DNA of 64,000 nt from Nocardiopsis suaedae (GTDB taxonomy: Bacteria > Actinomycetota > Actinomycetes > Streptosporangiales > Streptosporangiaceae), in assembly GCF_027706745.1 (NCBI RefSeq), contig NZ_JAQFWP010000003.1, positions 1 through 64,000 on the forward strand. Direction: 5' to 3'. The position numbers were made by a program, and so were the translations under genes. This document shows positions 36,609 through 45,073 of this stretch, piece by piece (position 1 is the stretch's first letter; the number at the start of each line of letters is the position of its first letter). The notes below the pieces were generated by a model that ran no database searches, had not been told where the DNA came from, and worked only from the letters and a program-made list of their open reading frames with translations.

Positions 36609-36997
36609 GGCTCTGCCCGGGAGGGCTCGCCACCGTGCCGCTGCAGAAAGAGGTCCACGGCGCGGGCGGCCTGGTGGTCGGTGGCCTCCGAGATCTCCAG
36701 GACATCGCCGTCGATCTCCAGGCGGACGGAGGGGCGCGGTCTGGCCCGTAGGCGCCAGGCGCGGACCGTCTCAATGACCGAAGGAAGGACGCCCGCCGAC
36801 TTCGCGGCGATCACGGCCAGGCCGGAGGCGTCCGAAGCCCAGTCCCCGCGCGCGCCCGGCGGCGGCGGGCCCGCGGAGAGGGGACGGACATCGTCGACGT
36901 CCAGGTGGTCGAGTTCTTCCCGCAGCCCGTCCACCATCGAGGCGAGGTCTTCGTTGAAGACATCGCAGGAGACGCGGAGCCGAATCGTGTTCTCCAT
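36605..36997 (-). CDS. Effector-associated constant component EACC1-like protein
   Basis: A 130-residue protein matching the EACC1 pattern: a first strand TIRLRVSCDV, then DLASMVDGLREELDHL, a helix with many small residues (GLAVIAAKSAGVLPSVIETV), a basic turn WRLRARPRPS and the strand VRLEIDGDVLEIS. EACC1 was described as the constant partner of protease effectors (caspase, trypsin, CHAT) in actinobacterial NTP-dependent conflict systems. It directly precedes the caspase-RDD gene with overlapping stop and start. Its molecular action is not established. Confidence 0.75.
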   Translation of the reverse strand: MENTIRLRVSCDVFNEDLASMVDGLREELDHLDVDDVRPLSAGPPPPGARGDWASDASGLAVIAAKSAGVLPSVIETVRAWRLRARPRPSVRLEIDGDVLEISEATDHQAARAVDLFLQRHGGEPSRAEP

Positions 36998-37216
36998 CGG
37001 AGTACCTCGTGCTCTCCGGGGGGGAACGACCGGGAGGCGGTCGGCGGAAGTCCTCCCAGTCTGCGCCGCATGCGTAACAGTGGCAACCGATCCGTCTGCA
37101 TTTACCCTGCTCGCACGGGTTGAGCGGACCGAAGTCCTCGGGGCGGCAGGATGTTGGTCCCGAACTGGGAGCACAGGGAGAAGCCTGCGACGGGTGCCGC
37201 GGGGCCGCCGCTGCAT

Positions 37217-37242
37217 CCCCCGGGCGGGGGCTCCGCCCGGGG
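37217..37242 (-). terminator. Terminator-like hairpin downstream of thioredoxin gene
   Basis: Perfect 10-bp stem CCCCGGGCGG (37218-37227) with CCGCCCGGGG (37233-37242), located 25 bases beyond the thioredoxin stop on the minus strand. It has no T-run, so it is a GC-hairpin type terminator at best. Confidence 0.5.
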
Positions 37243-37266
37243 CGGGGTGCCGGGTGCGGGGACCTC

Positions 37267-37581
37267 CTAGAAGTGCCCCTCCAGGTCGGACAGGAGGCGG
37301 CGCTTGGGGCGGGCTCCGACGATCCTGTGGGCCTCCTCGCCCCTCTTGAGCAGGGTCATCGTCGGGAACCCCATCACCCCGAACCGGGCCACCAGTTCCG
37401 GTTCCTCGTCGCCGTTGATCTTGGCGACCGTCAGGCGCTCTCCGTACTCGGCGTCGATCTCGTCCAGGACCGGGGCCAGCATCTTGCACGGCGGGCACCA
37501 GTCAGCCCAGAACTCCACCAGCACCGGGCGCTCGCTGCGCGCGACCTGCTCCTCGAAGTCCTCCGTCGTCACGGTGATCAT
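37267..37581 (-). CDS. trxA: Thioredoxin
   Basis: A 104-residue small redox protein. The active site is W-C-P-P-C at residues 28-32, not the more usual WCGPC. The cis-proline loop GFPTMTLLKRG is intact. It reduces disulfides in the cytoplasm and has no signal peptide. Its first 80 bases lie inside the 3' end of the MerR gene, so it is probably controlled by that regulator. The Pro in the active-site motif should make it more oxidising than TrxA; that is inference from other CPPC proteins. Confidence 0.9.
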   Translation of the reverse strand: MITVTTEDFEEQVARSERPVLVEFWADWCPPCKMLAPVLDEIDAEYGERLTVAKINGDEEPELVARFGVMGFPTMTLLKRGEEAHRIVGARPKRRLLSDLEGHF

Positions 37582-37960
37582 CAGTGCCCTCCTCGAAGGC
37601 GGTCATGGCGCAGGCGGGCGCCTGGGCCAGCTGCGCGGCGAACTCCGAGCGCTGCCGCGTCAGGGACCGGATCCGCTCGTCGATCTCGGCGAGCCTCCGG
37701 CGGAGGACGGCGACGGACTCCGGGCAGGCGTCCCCCGCCGGGTGCCCCGCGCGCAGGCAGGCCACGAAGGGGCGGGTGTCGTCCAGCGAGAACCCCGCGT
37801 TCAGCAGCGCCCGGATCTCGCGGACGAGCCGGACGTCCGACTCGGCGTACTCGCGGTACCCGTTGGCCGCGCGCCCGGCGGTGATCAGCCCCTGCTGTTC
37901 GTAGTAGCGCAGCGACCGGGTACTGACCCCGGCCCGGGCGGCGAGCTCTCCGATCCGCAT
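37502..37960 (-). CDS. MerR-family transcriptional regulator, thioredoxin-linked
   Basis: A 152-residue regulator. Residues 1-70 are the MerR winged helix (MRIGELAARAGVSTRSLRYY; GYREYAESDVRLVREI), followed by a dimer helix (LAEIDERIRSLTRQRSEFAAQ). Cysteines are present (VACLRAGH, DACPES, APACAM), but there is no SoxR [2Fe-2S] motif. The last roughly 27 residues overlap the thioredoxin gene and look unlike a folded tail. ATG 37960 opens on the canonical family start. It is expected to sense a redox or thiol signal and drive itself plus trx. Confidence 0.88.
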   Translation of the reverse strand: MRIGELAARAGVSTRSLRYYEQQGLITAGRAANGYREYAESDVRLVREIRALLNAGFSLDDTRPFVACLRAGHPAGDACPESVAVLRRRLAEIDERIRSLTRQRSEFAAQLAQAPACAMTAFEEGTDDHRDDGGLRGAGRAQRAPGAGGVLG

Positions 37961-37985
37961 GGCCCTCCTCCCTCCGAGGTGAACG

Positions 37986-40076
37986 TTAAGCGTTGACGCC
38001 GGTGTCAAGGTCAAGTGTGTGCGCGGGGAACCGGAGCGTGAAGACCGACCCTTCCCCCACGGTGCTCCGTACCGACGCGCGGCCGCCGTGCAGGCGGGTG
38101 ATGCCGTCGACGATCGCCAGGCCGAGGCCGCTGCCGCCCGCCTGCCTGCTCCGCGACTTCTCCGCTCTCCAGAAGCGCGTGAACAGGTGCGGCAGGTCCT
38201 CCTCCGGGATGCCGTGGCCCGTGTCGGCGACCTCGATCAGGACGTCACCCGGGACTGTGCCACCGGCCCTGAGGACGCGGATCCCGACGCGTCCCGACGG
38301 CGGCGTGTGCCGCAGCGCGTTCTCCAGCAGGTTCCCCACGGCCTGCTGCAGGCGGGCCGGGTCGCCGAGCACCACCGCGCCCTTCGCGGCGTCGACCGCC
38401 AGCTCCACGCCCGCCGCCCCGGCCCGTGCCGCGTGCCCCGCCGAGCACCGGCGCGCCAGCGCCCCCACGTCGACCGGCTCCACCGCCAGCCGGAGCCGCC
38501 CCGCATCGGCCAGCGACAGGTCCCGCAGGTCGTCGATGATGCGCTGCAGCAGCACCGCCTCCTCGACCAGGACCGACAGCCGCTCCTCGTCCATTTCGGC
38601 GATGCCGTCCTGCCCCGCCTCCAGCCAGCCGCGGATGTTGCTCAGCGGTGTGCGCAACTCGTGCGAGACATCGCTGATCAGTGCCTTGCGCTGCTCCTCG
38701 GCCCGCTGCAGGTGCTCCGACATCTCGTTGAACGCCGCCGCCAGCCGCCCGATCTCCCCGGAGTCGCGGACCCGCACCGCGACCCCTTCCTCGCCGTCGC
38801 GCATCCGCTGCACCGCGCCGGTCAGGGCGTGCAGCGGGCGCACCATGCGCAGCGACAGCACGACGCTCACCGCCACCGTCAGCACCAGGATCAGCAGCAC
38901 GACCCCCGAGATGCGCAGCAGCCCGTCGCGGGAGAGCATCGGCCCGGCGACGCCCCCGTCCGCGCCCGGCTCGCCCGTGTAGAGCACCGCGGCCGGGGCG
39001 ACGGACGTGCTGAGCTGCTCGCGGCGACCGAAGTCGATGCACTCCGCGACCTCGGAGGCGGCGGCCTGCTCCTCGGGCAGTGCCCCTGCGCCCGCGCCTT
39101 CCCCCGCGCCCGCGCCCGTGTCCGCGGTCGGTGGGACCGGATCCGGCACCGGAGCTCCCGTGTCCCGACCGGTCTCGCCCCGCGGCCACCGTGTCGCCTC
39201 GCCCCCGCCGGTATCGCCGCCCGGGTCCGCCCCGACCGGGGCGCCGTACGGCAGCGGCCCGGGGACCGGGACGTTCCCCGCCATCGCCCACATCGGGTCC
39301 AGCGCGTAACCGGCCGAGGCGTACTCGGTGCCCCGGAGACAGCCGTCGATCCGGCCGCTCAGGTCCTCCAGGGCGGTCTCCTCGGACGCGACCGGACCGA
39401 GCGACGCGTCGAGCCCGCACTCGAACCACATCTCGCCGTGCGTGTCGGCGACAAGGGGCTCGCCGTCGACCAGCACCGTCGGGCGCCCGGAAGCCCCCTC
39501 GCCCGCCTCGGCCTCGAGCCCGAACACCGAGCGCAGGCAGGATGCCCCATCGACGGCACCGCGCTCCAGGTCGGCGCGCTCCTCCTCATCGAGGGCGTAC
39601 GGCCCGATGACGCGCGGGTCGATGCGGTCGCCCTGCTCCTCGCCTGCGCCCCCGAGGGTGACGTCCACCGCGAGCGGGTCCACCACGGACGCGGCGGTGG
39701 CGGGCAACGCCTCACCGCTCTGGGAGTCGGCGATGACCGTCCCATCCTGCGTGGTCAGCGCGACGCGGCGGCCCGTCTCCTCGGCCAGCCCGCTCACCCG
39801 CGCCCCCACCCCCTGCCACGTGGTGTGCGTGGCGGCGAACCCCACCAGTTCGCCGTGGATGCGGGTGTCGGCGGCCAGGGACCGCCCCTCGGCGTTGCGG
39901 ATCTCCCCGGACACCCCGCGGACCGCCAGCCACGCGGTCGCGGTGATCGAGCAGACCGCCACCAGCACCGCGCCCGCCAGGACCCGCACCAGCAGGCTGT
40001 GCCGGAGCCGGGCGAGGCGGGGGACCCGGGCGCGCGGGGCGCCTCCGGGGCGGCGGCGGTCAGCCCCGCGCCGCAT
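37986..40076 (-). CDS. Sensor histidine kinase with large extracytoplasmic domain
   Basis: A 696-residue membrane kinase. TM1 lies at about 30-50, an outside region of roughly 330 residues follows with an acidic Ala/Gly/Pro-rich stretch near 290-340, and TM2 (LLRISGVVLLILVLTVAV) is near 395. HAMP, the H-box SHELRTPLSNIRGWLEAG and N/G1/G2 boxes (NLLENALRH, DTGHGIPEEDL, GSGLGLAIV) follow. It phosphorylates the response regulator encoded just upstream, with a 17-base gene overlap. Cysteines outside (SCLRSV, ECGLDAS, GCLRG) suggest disulfides. Signal unknown; the adjacent PBP-like gene points to envelope stress. Confidence 0.9.
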   Translation of the reverse strand: MRRGADRRRPGGAPRARVPRLARLRHSLLVRVLAGAVLVAVCSITATAWLAVRGVSGEIRNAEGRSLAADTRIHGELVGFAATHTTWQGVGARVSGLAEETGRRVALTTQDGTVIADSQSGEALPATAASVVDPLAVDVTLGGAGEEQGDRIDPRVIGPYALDEEERADLERGAVDGASCLRSVFGLEAEAGEGASGRPTVLVDGEPLVADTHGEMWFECGLDASLGPVASEETALEDLSGRIDGCLRGTEYASAGYALDPMWAMAGNVPVPGPLPYGAPVGADPGGDTGGGEATRWPRGETGRDTGAPVPDPVPPTADTGAGAGEGAGAGALPEEQAAASEVAECIDFGRREQLSTSVAPAAVLYTGEPGADGGVAGPMLSRDGLLRISGVVLLILVLTVAVSVVLSLRMVRPLHALTGAVQRMRDGEEGVAVRVRDSGEIGRLAAAFNEMSEHLQRAEEQRKALISDVSHELRTPLSNIRGWLEAGQDGIAEMDEERLSVLVEEAVLLQRIIDDLRDLSLADAGRLRLAVEPVDVGALARRCSAGHAARAGAAGVELAVDAAKGAVVLGDPARLQQAVGNLLENALRHTPPSGRVGIRVLRAGGTVPGDVLIEVADTGHGIPEEDLPHLFTRFWRAEKSRSRQAGGSGLGLAIVDGITRLHGGRASVRSTVGEGSVFTLRFPAHTLDLDTGVNA

Positions 40077-40812
40077 GTCCGGCCTCCGGCCCCGGCCCCA
40101 GCCGGTACCCCACCCCGTAGACGGTGGTCAGCAGCACCGGACGGCGCGGGTCGCGCTCCAGCTTGCGGCGCAGGTTCTTCACGTGGGTGTCGATGGTGCG
40201 CTCGGTGACGTACCGGTCGATCCCGTGCACGGCCTCCAGCAGCCGGGACCGGCTGAACACCTGTTCCGGGCGTGCGGCCAGCACGGCGAGCAGCCGGAAC
40301 TCCCCGGGCGTGCACTCCACGGACGCCCCGCGGACGTGCACGGCGTGCCGGGCGGGGTCCACGGCCACCGGGCCGACGCGCAGCACCCGCTCGCCGTCCG
40401 CGCCGTTCGCGCCGGTGGGGGTGGCGGCGGGGTCGCCCCGACGGGTGCGCTCGACCCGCCGCAGCAGGGTGCGCACCCGTGCCATGAGCTCCCGGGGGCT
40501 GTACGGCTTGGTGATGTAGTCGTCGGCGCCCGAGTCGAGGCCGGTCAGCAGGTCGTCCTCGGTGGAGCGGGCGGTGAGCATCAGGACCGCCAGGTCGGAT
40601 TCGGCCCGGAGCGTGCGGCAGACCCGCAGGCCGTCCACCTCCGGCAGCATCAGGTCGAGGACGAGGAGGTCCGGACCCATGCCGCGGGCCCGGTCGAGGG
40701 CGGACAGGCCGTCGTGGACCACGGCGACGGTGTGGCCTTCGTGCACCAGGTATCGCCGGACCAGCTCGGCCTGGTTCACGTCGTCCTCGGCGACGAGTAC
40801 GCGGGCGCCCAC
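40060..40812 (-). CDS. OmpR-family response regulator
   Basis: A 250-residue two-domain regulator. The receiver has acidic pocket EDD, phospho-acceptor Asp in VLDLMLPEVDG, and the K in ITKPYSP. The C-terminal winged helix ends VYGVGYRLG. GTG 40812 (VGARVLVAEDD) is chosen because GAGGGAGG lies upstream; an ATG at 40842 would add ten residues. It overlaps the kinase gene by 17 bases. It is divergent from the PBP-like gene at 40959, its likely target. Confidence 0.92.
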   Translation of the reverse strand: MGARVLVAEDDVNQAELVRRYLVHEGHTVAVVHDGLSALDRARGMGPDLLVLDLMLPEVDGLRVCRTLRAESDLAVLMLTARSTEDDLLTGLDSGADDYITKPYSPRELMARVRTLLRRVERTRRGDPAATPTGANGADGERVLRVGPVAVDPARHAVHVRGASVECTPGEFRLLAVLAARPEQVFSRSRLLEAVHGIDRYVTERTIDTHVKNLRRKLERDPRRPVLLTTVYGVGYRLGPGPEAGHAARG

Positions 40813-40958
40813 GGGGCGGCCTCCCTCGGGGGTCGGCGGCATCGAACGCCCCGTAACGATACACAGCACACGAAACCACCACAGCTCCCTCACAAGACCA
40901 TCACATTCGCCCGCGAGAGTCCCTTCCCGGCATCCACGGCCCCAGGGGAAGGGACGGC

Positions 40959-43040
40959 ATGGGGAACAGGAGGCGGGCCGACCACGTGCGCGGCGCGCAC
41001 CGCGTCCGGGAGGAGCGGGCGGGACGGGGCGCCCGGCGGAGGCGTCCCCGTCCCGGGGGCGCCCGGCGGGAGCACACGGGGGCCGAACGCGTCGGGCACC
41101 GGCGCCGACCGAGGCGGGGGACGCGCTCCGCGCTGGCCGTCGCGCTGCGCACGGCGGTCGTCTTCCTCAGCGTCGGCACGGTGGCCGGGGCCGTCGCCGT
41201 CGGCGTGGCCTACCTGCGCACCCCTGGCCCCGCGGACCTGAAGCCGCAGGCCGCCGCCGAGCTCAAGGGCACCAGCATCACCTACGCCGACGGCGGCGAG
41301 GCGGTGAACGTCGGGGAGCTGCACCGCATCCCCGTCGAGCGCGAGGCGATCCCCGAGACCGTCGTCGACGGCGTCCTCGCCGCGGAGCAGCGCGACTTCT
41401 ACAGCGAGCCCGGGGTGTCCCCGGCCGGGATGGCCCGCGCGCTGCTGTCCGGCGGCACGGCGGGCGGCGGCTCGACCATCACCCAGCAGATGGCGCGCAA
41501 CTACTACGACGTGCTGTCCCAGGAGCGCACCCTCACCCGCAAGTTCAAAGAGATCCTGATCGCGGTGAAGGTCGCCCGGAGCATGCCGCGCGACGAGGTC
41601 CTCACCACCTACCTGAACACCATCTACTTCGGCCGCAACGCCTACGGCGTGCAGGCGGCGGCGCAGGCCTACTTCGGCAAGGACGCCGAGGAGCTGGACC
41701 GGGCCGAGGGCGCGTTCATCGGAGCGGTCATCCAGCAGCCGGGCAACTTCGAGAACTACGGCGCCGACCGGGAGGCCGACCGGGTCCTGGAGAAGCGCTG
41801 GCGGTACGTCGTCGACGGCATGGCGGCGATGCACGAGGACGACCCGGACCGGGGCCTATCGGCGGCCGAGGCCGAGCGGCTGGAGTTCCCAGAGGTCCGC
41901 GACTACCGCCCCGAGGACCGGCTCACGGGCTACCGGGGGTACATCAAGGCGGCGGTCCAACGGGAGCTGCGGGAGCGGTACGGCATGTCCGACGCGGAGA
42001 TCGCGGGCGGCGGGTACGTGGTGCGCACGTCGCTGGACCGGCGGCTGATGGAGGCCGCCGACGCCGCCGCCGAGGAGGGGATCGCGGGGGCGCCCGAGGG
42101 CACCCGGGCGGGGCTGGTCGCGATCGACTCGGCGACGGGGGAGATCGTGGCGTTCAACGGCGGCGCGAACTTCGTGGAGGAGACCGACCCGTCGCTGACC
42201 GACCGCACACAGGCGGGCCCAGCGTTCAAGCCGTACGTGCTCGCGGCCGCAGCCGAGCAGGGAGAGGACGTGTTCGGCCTGATGGCGGAGGCGAGAGCGG
42301 CCGACATCGAGGCCCTCCACGCTGCCGACGGCTCCTCCGAAGGCGTCCCCGCCGACGCCCTCGCCGATCGGGGCCCCGGCATCGGCACGGGGACCGGCGG
42401 GCTGCTGCACCGCGATCCCGACGCCGACGACGCGCTGTTCGTCGGGCTCACCGACGAGATCGGTCCGGAGGCGGTGACAGAGACCGCCGCGGCCGCCGGA
42501 ATCGCTCCGGAGCAGTTCGAGACCGCCGCGGTGGAGAACAGCATCGCCGTCGGCACCTTCCAGGTGAACGCGCTGGACCAGGCCCGTGGGTACGCGACGC
42601 TGGCCGCGGACGGTGTCCACCGCCCGGCGCACATGGTGACCGAGGTGGCCACCGGGGACGGCGAGGTGCGCATGCCCTTGGACGCCGACGAGGTGGCCGA
42701 CGGGGCCGCCGCCGTGGACCCGGCCGCCGCGCGGGCGACGGTGCACGCGATGACCGAGGCCACGGCGCGTGCCCCCGGCCTCATCGAGGGGCGGGCCGCG
42801 GCCCACGACGTGGCGGCCGTGTCCGGGGGGTACGGGACCGGCGAGGGATCGGCCTGGTTCGTGGGGGCGACCCCGTCGTACTCGGTGGCCGTGGACGTCT
42901 TCCGCCCGGACGGGGGCACCGTCGCCGCCGAGGGCCGGTCGGGGACCGAGGCCGCGGCGCACACATGGAACGCGTTCACAGACGACCTGCTGAAGGACGT
43001 GGAACCGCAGCGTTTCCCGGCGGCCCCGACCGACCGGTGA
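40959..43040 (+). CDS. Class A PBP-like glycosyltransferase with degenerate transpeptidase domain
   Basis: A 693-residue protein: Arg-rich cytoplasmic start (1-55), one membrane helix (about 60-85), a GT51 murein polymerase domain, and a PBP transpeptidase-like domain. The GT51 part is intact: catalytic E143 in AEQRDFY, GGSTITQQM near 170, and DEVLTTYLNTIYFGRNAYG. In the transpeptidase part the S-x-x-K site reads P421-A-F-K424, and the KTG triad reads G624-Y-G. Both nucleophile Ser and KTG Lys are lost, so crosslinking and beta-lactam binding are not expected. It probably polymerises glycan only. Divergent from the two-component system. Confidence 0.9.
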   Translation: MGNRRRADHVRGAHRVREERAGRGARRRRPRPGGARREHTGAERVGHRRRPRRGTRSALAVALRTAVVFLSVGTVAGAVAVGVAYLRTPGPADLKPQAAAELKGTSITYADGGEAVNVGELHRIPVEREAIPETVVDGVLAAEQRDFYSEPGVSPAGMARALLSGGTAGGGSTITQQMARNYYDVLSQERTLTRKFKEILIAVKVARSMPRDEVLTTYLNTIYFGRNAYGVQAAAQAYFGKDAEELDRAEGAFIGAVIQQPGNFENYGADREADRVLEKRWRYVVDGMAAMHEDDPDRGLSAAEAERLEFPEVRDYRPEDRLTGYRGYIKAAVQRELRERYGMSDAEIAGGGYVVRTSLDRRLMEAADAAAEEGIAGAPEGTRAGLVAIDSATGEIVAFNGGANFVEETDPSLTDRTQAGPAFKPYVLAAAAEQGEDVFGLMAEARAADIEALHAADGSSEGVPADALADRGPGIGTGTGGLLHRDPDADDALFVGLTDEIGPEAVTETAAAAGIAPEQFETAAVENSIAVGTFQVNALDQARGYATLAADGVHRPAHMVTEVATGDGEVRMPLDADEVADGAAAVDPAAARATVHAMTEATARAPGLIEGRAAAHDVAAVSGGYGTGEGSAWFVGATPSYSVAVDVFRPDGGTVAAEGRSGTEAAAHTWNAFTDDLLKDVEPQRFPAAPTDR

Positions 43041-43332
43041 GCTGATCCGAGAGGAAGAACGCAGGTCGGGGCCGCTCAGGTGTGCTTCCTGCCTTTCCGA
43101 GCGAGACCGCACAAGCTCTGCGCTGCGATGTTCACTGCGAAGCACTGCTTTGAAGGGGAACGACCAAGGGCGCTCCTGCGCGCAGAACCGGACCGGACGC
43201 GGGAACCGGGGAATCGCATCCGGTGGAGCGGCGCGCGGCCACGCGGTCGGATGGGAATGTTCCCGTCTTCGTGATCAGCAGACCCGTATCGCCTGGCGGA
43301 TTCCTGAGGGCGGCGGTCGGTGAAGCGGGGGA

Positions 43333-44235
43333 TCAGAGGGTGGACGAACTCCGACACCGGACCGTGCGGAAGACGTGGGCGACGAACGCCTCGGTCCCGG
43401 GGTGGGTGGGCTCCTCCGGCCAGAGGATGGAGGCCTGCACCGGGGGCGCGTCGGTGATCGGGACGTACCGGACGCCCGGGGCAGGGTGGCTGTGCACCGT
43501 CCCCTCGGCGGTGACGCCTACGGCCTCCCCCGTCGCGATCGCGGACAGCCACTCCTCCACGTCGGCCACGGTGACCGCGCGCGGGCGGCGCCCCTCCGGC
43601 CACAGGTCCACGCCCGTGGTGGCCGCGGTCGTGCACAGGGCCACGTCGCGTTCGGCCAGGTCGGCCAGGTGGACCTGGGCGGAGGCCGCCAGCGGGTCGG
43701 ATTCGGCGAGGGCCGCCACCCGGCGCTCGTGCAGCAGCGGCAGCGCACGCACGCCGGGCGCGGTCGATGGCGCGGTCCGAAGCAGCGCCGCGTCGACCTC
43801 CGACCGGCGCAGGGCCTCCTCCGGGTCGTTGCGGCGGTGGATGCGCACAGGGGTTTCCGGGTGGGCGCCGCGCCACTCCTGGAGCAGTGGAACGGTGAGC
43901 GGGCCGAAGGCCGCCCAGGCGATGCCGAGCCGGAACGGCCGCGGCCCCGGCCGCACCTCGGCCAGGGCGGCGTCGAGCCGGTTGAGGATGGCGTGGGCGT
44001 GCTCCCAGAGCCGTCGGCCCTCCTCGGTCAGGGCGAGGCTGCGGGTGGTGCGCTCGACCAGGCGGACGCCGACCGCCCGCTCCAACTGCTCCAGGGTGCG
44101 CGACACCGACGGCTGGCTGAGACGGAGGGCCTCGGCCGCTCCGGTCACCGTCCCCTCGTCGCCGATGGCGGCGAGGGCGCGCAGGTGGCGCAGTTCCACG
44201 GCGGTTCTCCCGCCGGTCGTGCCCGTCATATCCAT
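43333..44235 (-). CDS. LysR-family transcriptional regulator
   Basis: A 300-residue regulator. Residues about 13-72 are the LysR helix-turn-helix (VELRHLRALAAIGDEGTVTG; RLSQPSVSRTLEQLERAVGV), followed by a periplasmic-binding-like effector domain (RLGIAWAAFGPLTVPLLQEW). It starts 69 bp from, and divergently to, the SDR-like gene at 44305. By the usual LysR arrangement it regulates that gene. ATG 44235 or 44229 are both possible starts. The inducer is unknown. Confidence 0.9.
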   Translation of the reverse strand: MDMTGTTGGRTAVELRHLRALAAIGDEGTVTGAAEALRLSQPSVSRTLEQLERAVGVRLVERTTRSLALTEEGRRLWEHAHAILNRLDAALAEVRPGPRPFRLGIAWAAFGPLTVPLLQEWRGAHPETPVRIHRRNDPEEALRRSEVDAALLRTAPSTAPGVRALPLLHERRVAALAESDPLAASAQVHLADLAERDVALCTTAATTGVDLWPEGRRPRAVTVADVEEWLSAIATGEAVGVTAEGTVHSHPAPGVRYVPITDAPPVQASILWPEEPTHPGTEAFVAHVFRTVRCRSSSTL

Positions 44236-44304
44236 GCGCCCAGCGTATGGATCCTGCGCAACAAGCATTTCCCTCCCGGTGCCCCACCGCCGTACCGTCC
44301 CCGC

Positions 44305-44922
44305 ATGAGAATCCTTCTGATCGGAGCCGCAGGCAGGCTCGGTACCGCCGTGGAGAAGACGCTGGCCGATCGCGGACACGAGGTGGTGACCGTCGGCCGC
44401 TCCACCGGCCGACTCCGCTACGACGTCGCGGACCCGGAGCAGGTGGCGGCCCTCTACGGGGACCCGGCGCTGTACGGCGGCGCGGGCGCCCTGGACGCGG
44501 TGGCGAGCGCCGCGGGCGACGTCGTCTACAACCCGGTCGCCGACATGGCGGCCGGTGACTACGCCTCCTCCTTCCGCGGAAAGGTGCTCGGCCAGATCGA
44601 ACTGGTGCGCCAGGGGATCGCGCATGTGGCCGAGCGGGGGTCGTTCACCCTGATCACCGGTGTGCTGGGGCGCGACCCGATCCCGACGTCCAGCGCCGCG
44701 GCGATGGCCAACGGCGCCGTCGAAGGGTTCGTGCGGGCGGCGGCGATCGACATCGCCCCGCAGCGGATCAACGCGGTCAGCCCGACGGTGTTCACCGAGA
44801 GCCTGCCGCACTACGGCGACTTCTTCCCGGGGGTGCCGCCGGTGGGCGTCATGGAGGTGGCCCAGGCCTACGTCCGCTCCATCGAGGGCGGCCAGACCGG
44901 GCGGGTGTACGAGCTGTCGTAG
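44305..44922 (+). CDS. Atypical SDR-like NAD(P)-binding protein
   Basis: A 205-residue Rossmann protein. The cofactor loop is IGAAGRLGTAVE (residues 6-17). The region normally holding Ser and YxxxK reads TLITGVLGRDPIPTSSAAAM and then ANGAVEG, with no Tyr/Lys pair, so it cannot use the classical SDR proton relay. Similar short SDRs without YxxxK occur beside LysR regulators. It is probably an oxidoreductase or a NAD(P)-binding regulator. Palindromic repeat copy C begins nine bases after the stop. Confidence 0.8.
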   Translation: MRILLIGAAGRLGTAVEKTLADRGHEVVTVGRSTGRLRYDVADPEQVAALYGDPALYGGAGALDAVASAAGDVVYNPVADMAAGDYASSFRGKVLGQIELVRQGIAHVAERGSFTLITGVLGRDPIPTSSAAAMANGAVEGFVRAAAIDIAPQRINAVSPTVFTESLPHYGDFFPGVPPVGVMEVAQAYVRSIEGGQTGRVYELS

Positions 44923-44930
44923 CTCCCCTC

Positions 44931-45000
44931 CGTTGTTGGTCTCGGGAGGAACGACGCTAAAACCGCGCTTGTAGCGTCGTTCTTCCCGAGATCATCGGGG
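44931..45000. repeat. Dispersed palindromic repeat, copy C
   Basis: A core inverted repeat TCTCGGGAGGAACGACGCTA (44940-44959) pairs with TAGCGTCGTTCTTCCCGAGA (44972-44991) with one mismatch. The loop AAAACCGCGCTT(G) matches copy A. The outermost arms have drifted. It begins nine bases downstream of a stop codon. Confidence 0.87.
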
Positions 45001-45008
45001 GCGGGACC

Positions 45009-45035
45009 GACTGCGACACGACCGGGACACGGCGG
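45009..45035. promoter_or_regulatory. Direct-repeat operator candidate upstream of acyltransferase gene
   Basis: The block GACTGCGACACGAC then CGGGACACGGCGG contains GACACG units 11 bases apart. It matches 25 of 27 bases of the block at 49095-49121 upstream of the SGNH gene, at exactly the same distance from the ATG. It fits an OmpR-type response regulator site. Confidence 0.65.
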
Positions 45036-45073
45036 ACACGGCGCTCGGACACCGGGGCGGCACCGTCGGCCCC

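Noticed and set aside
43041-43332. Possible gene or RNA between the PBP-like and LysR genes
   Set aside because: The region is less GC-rich, but there is no frame with good codon use, no tRNA-like fold and no clear hairpin.
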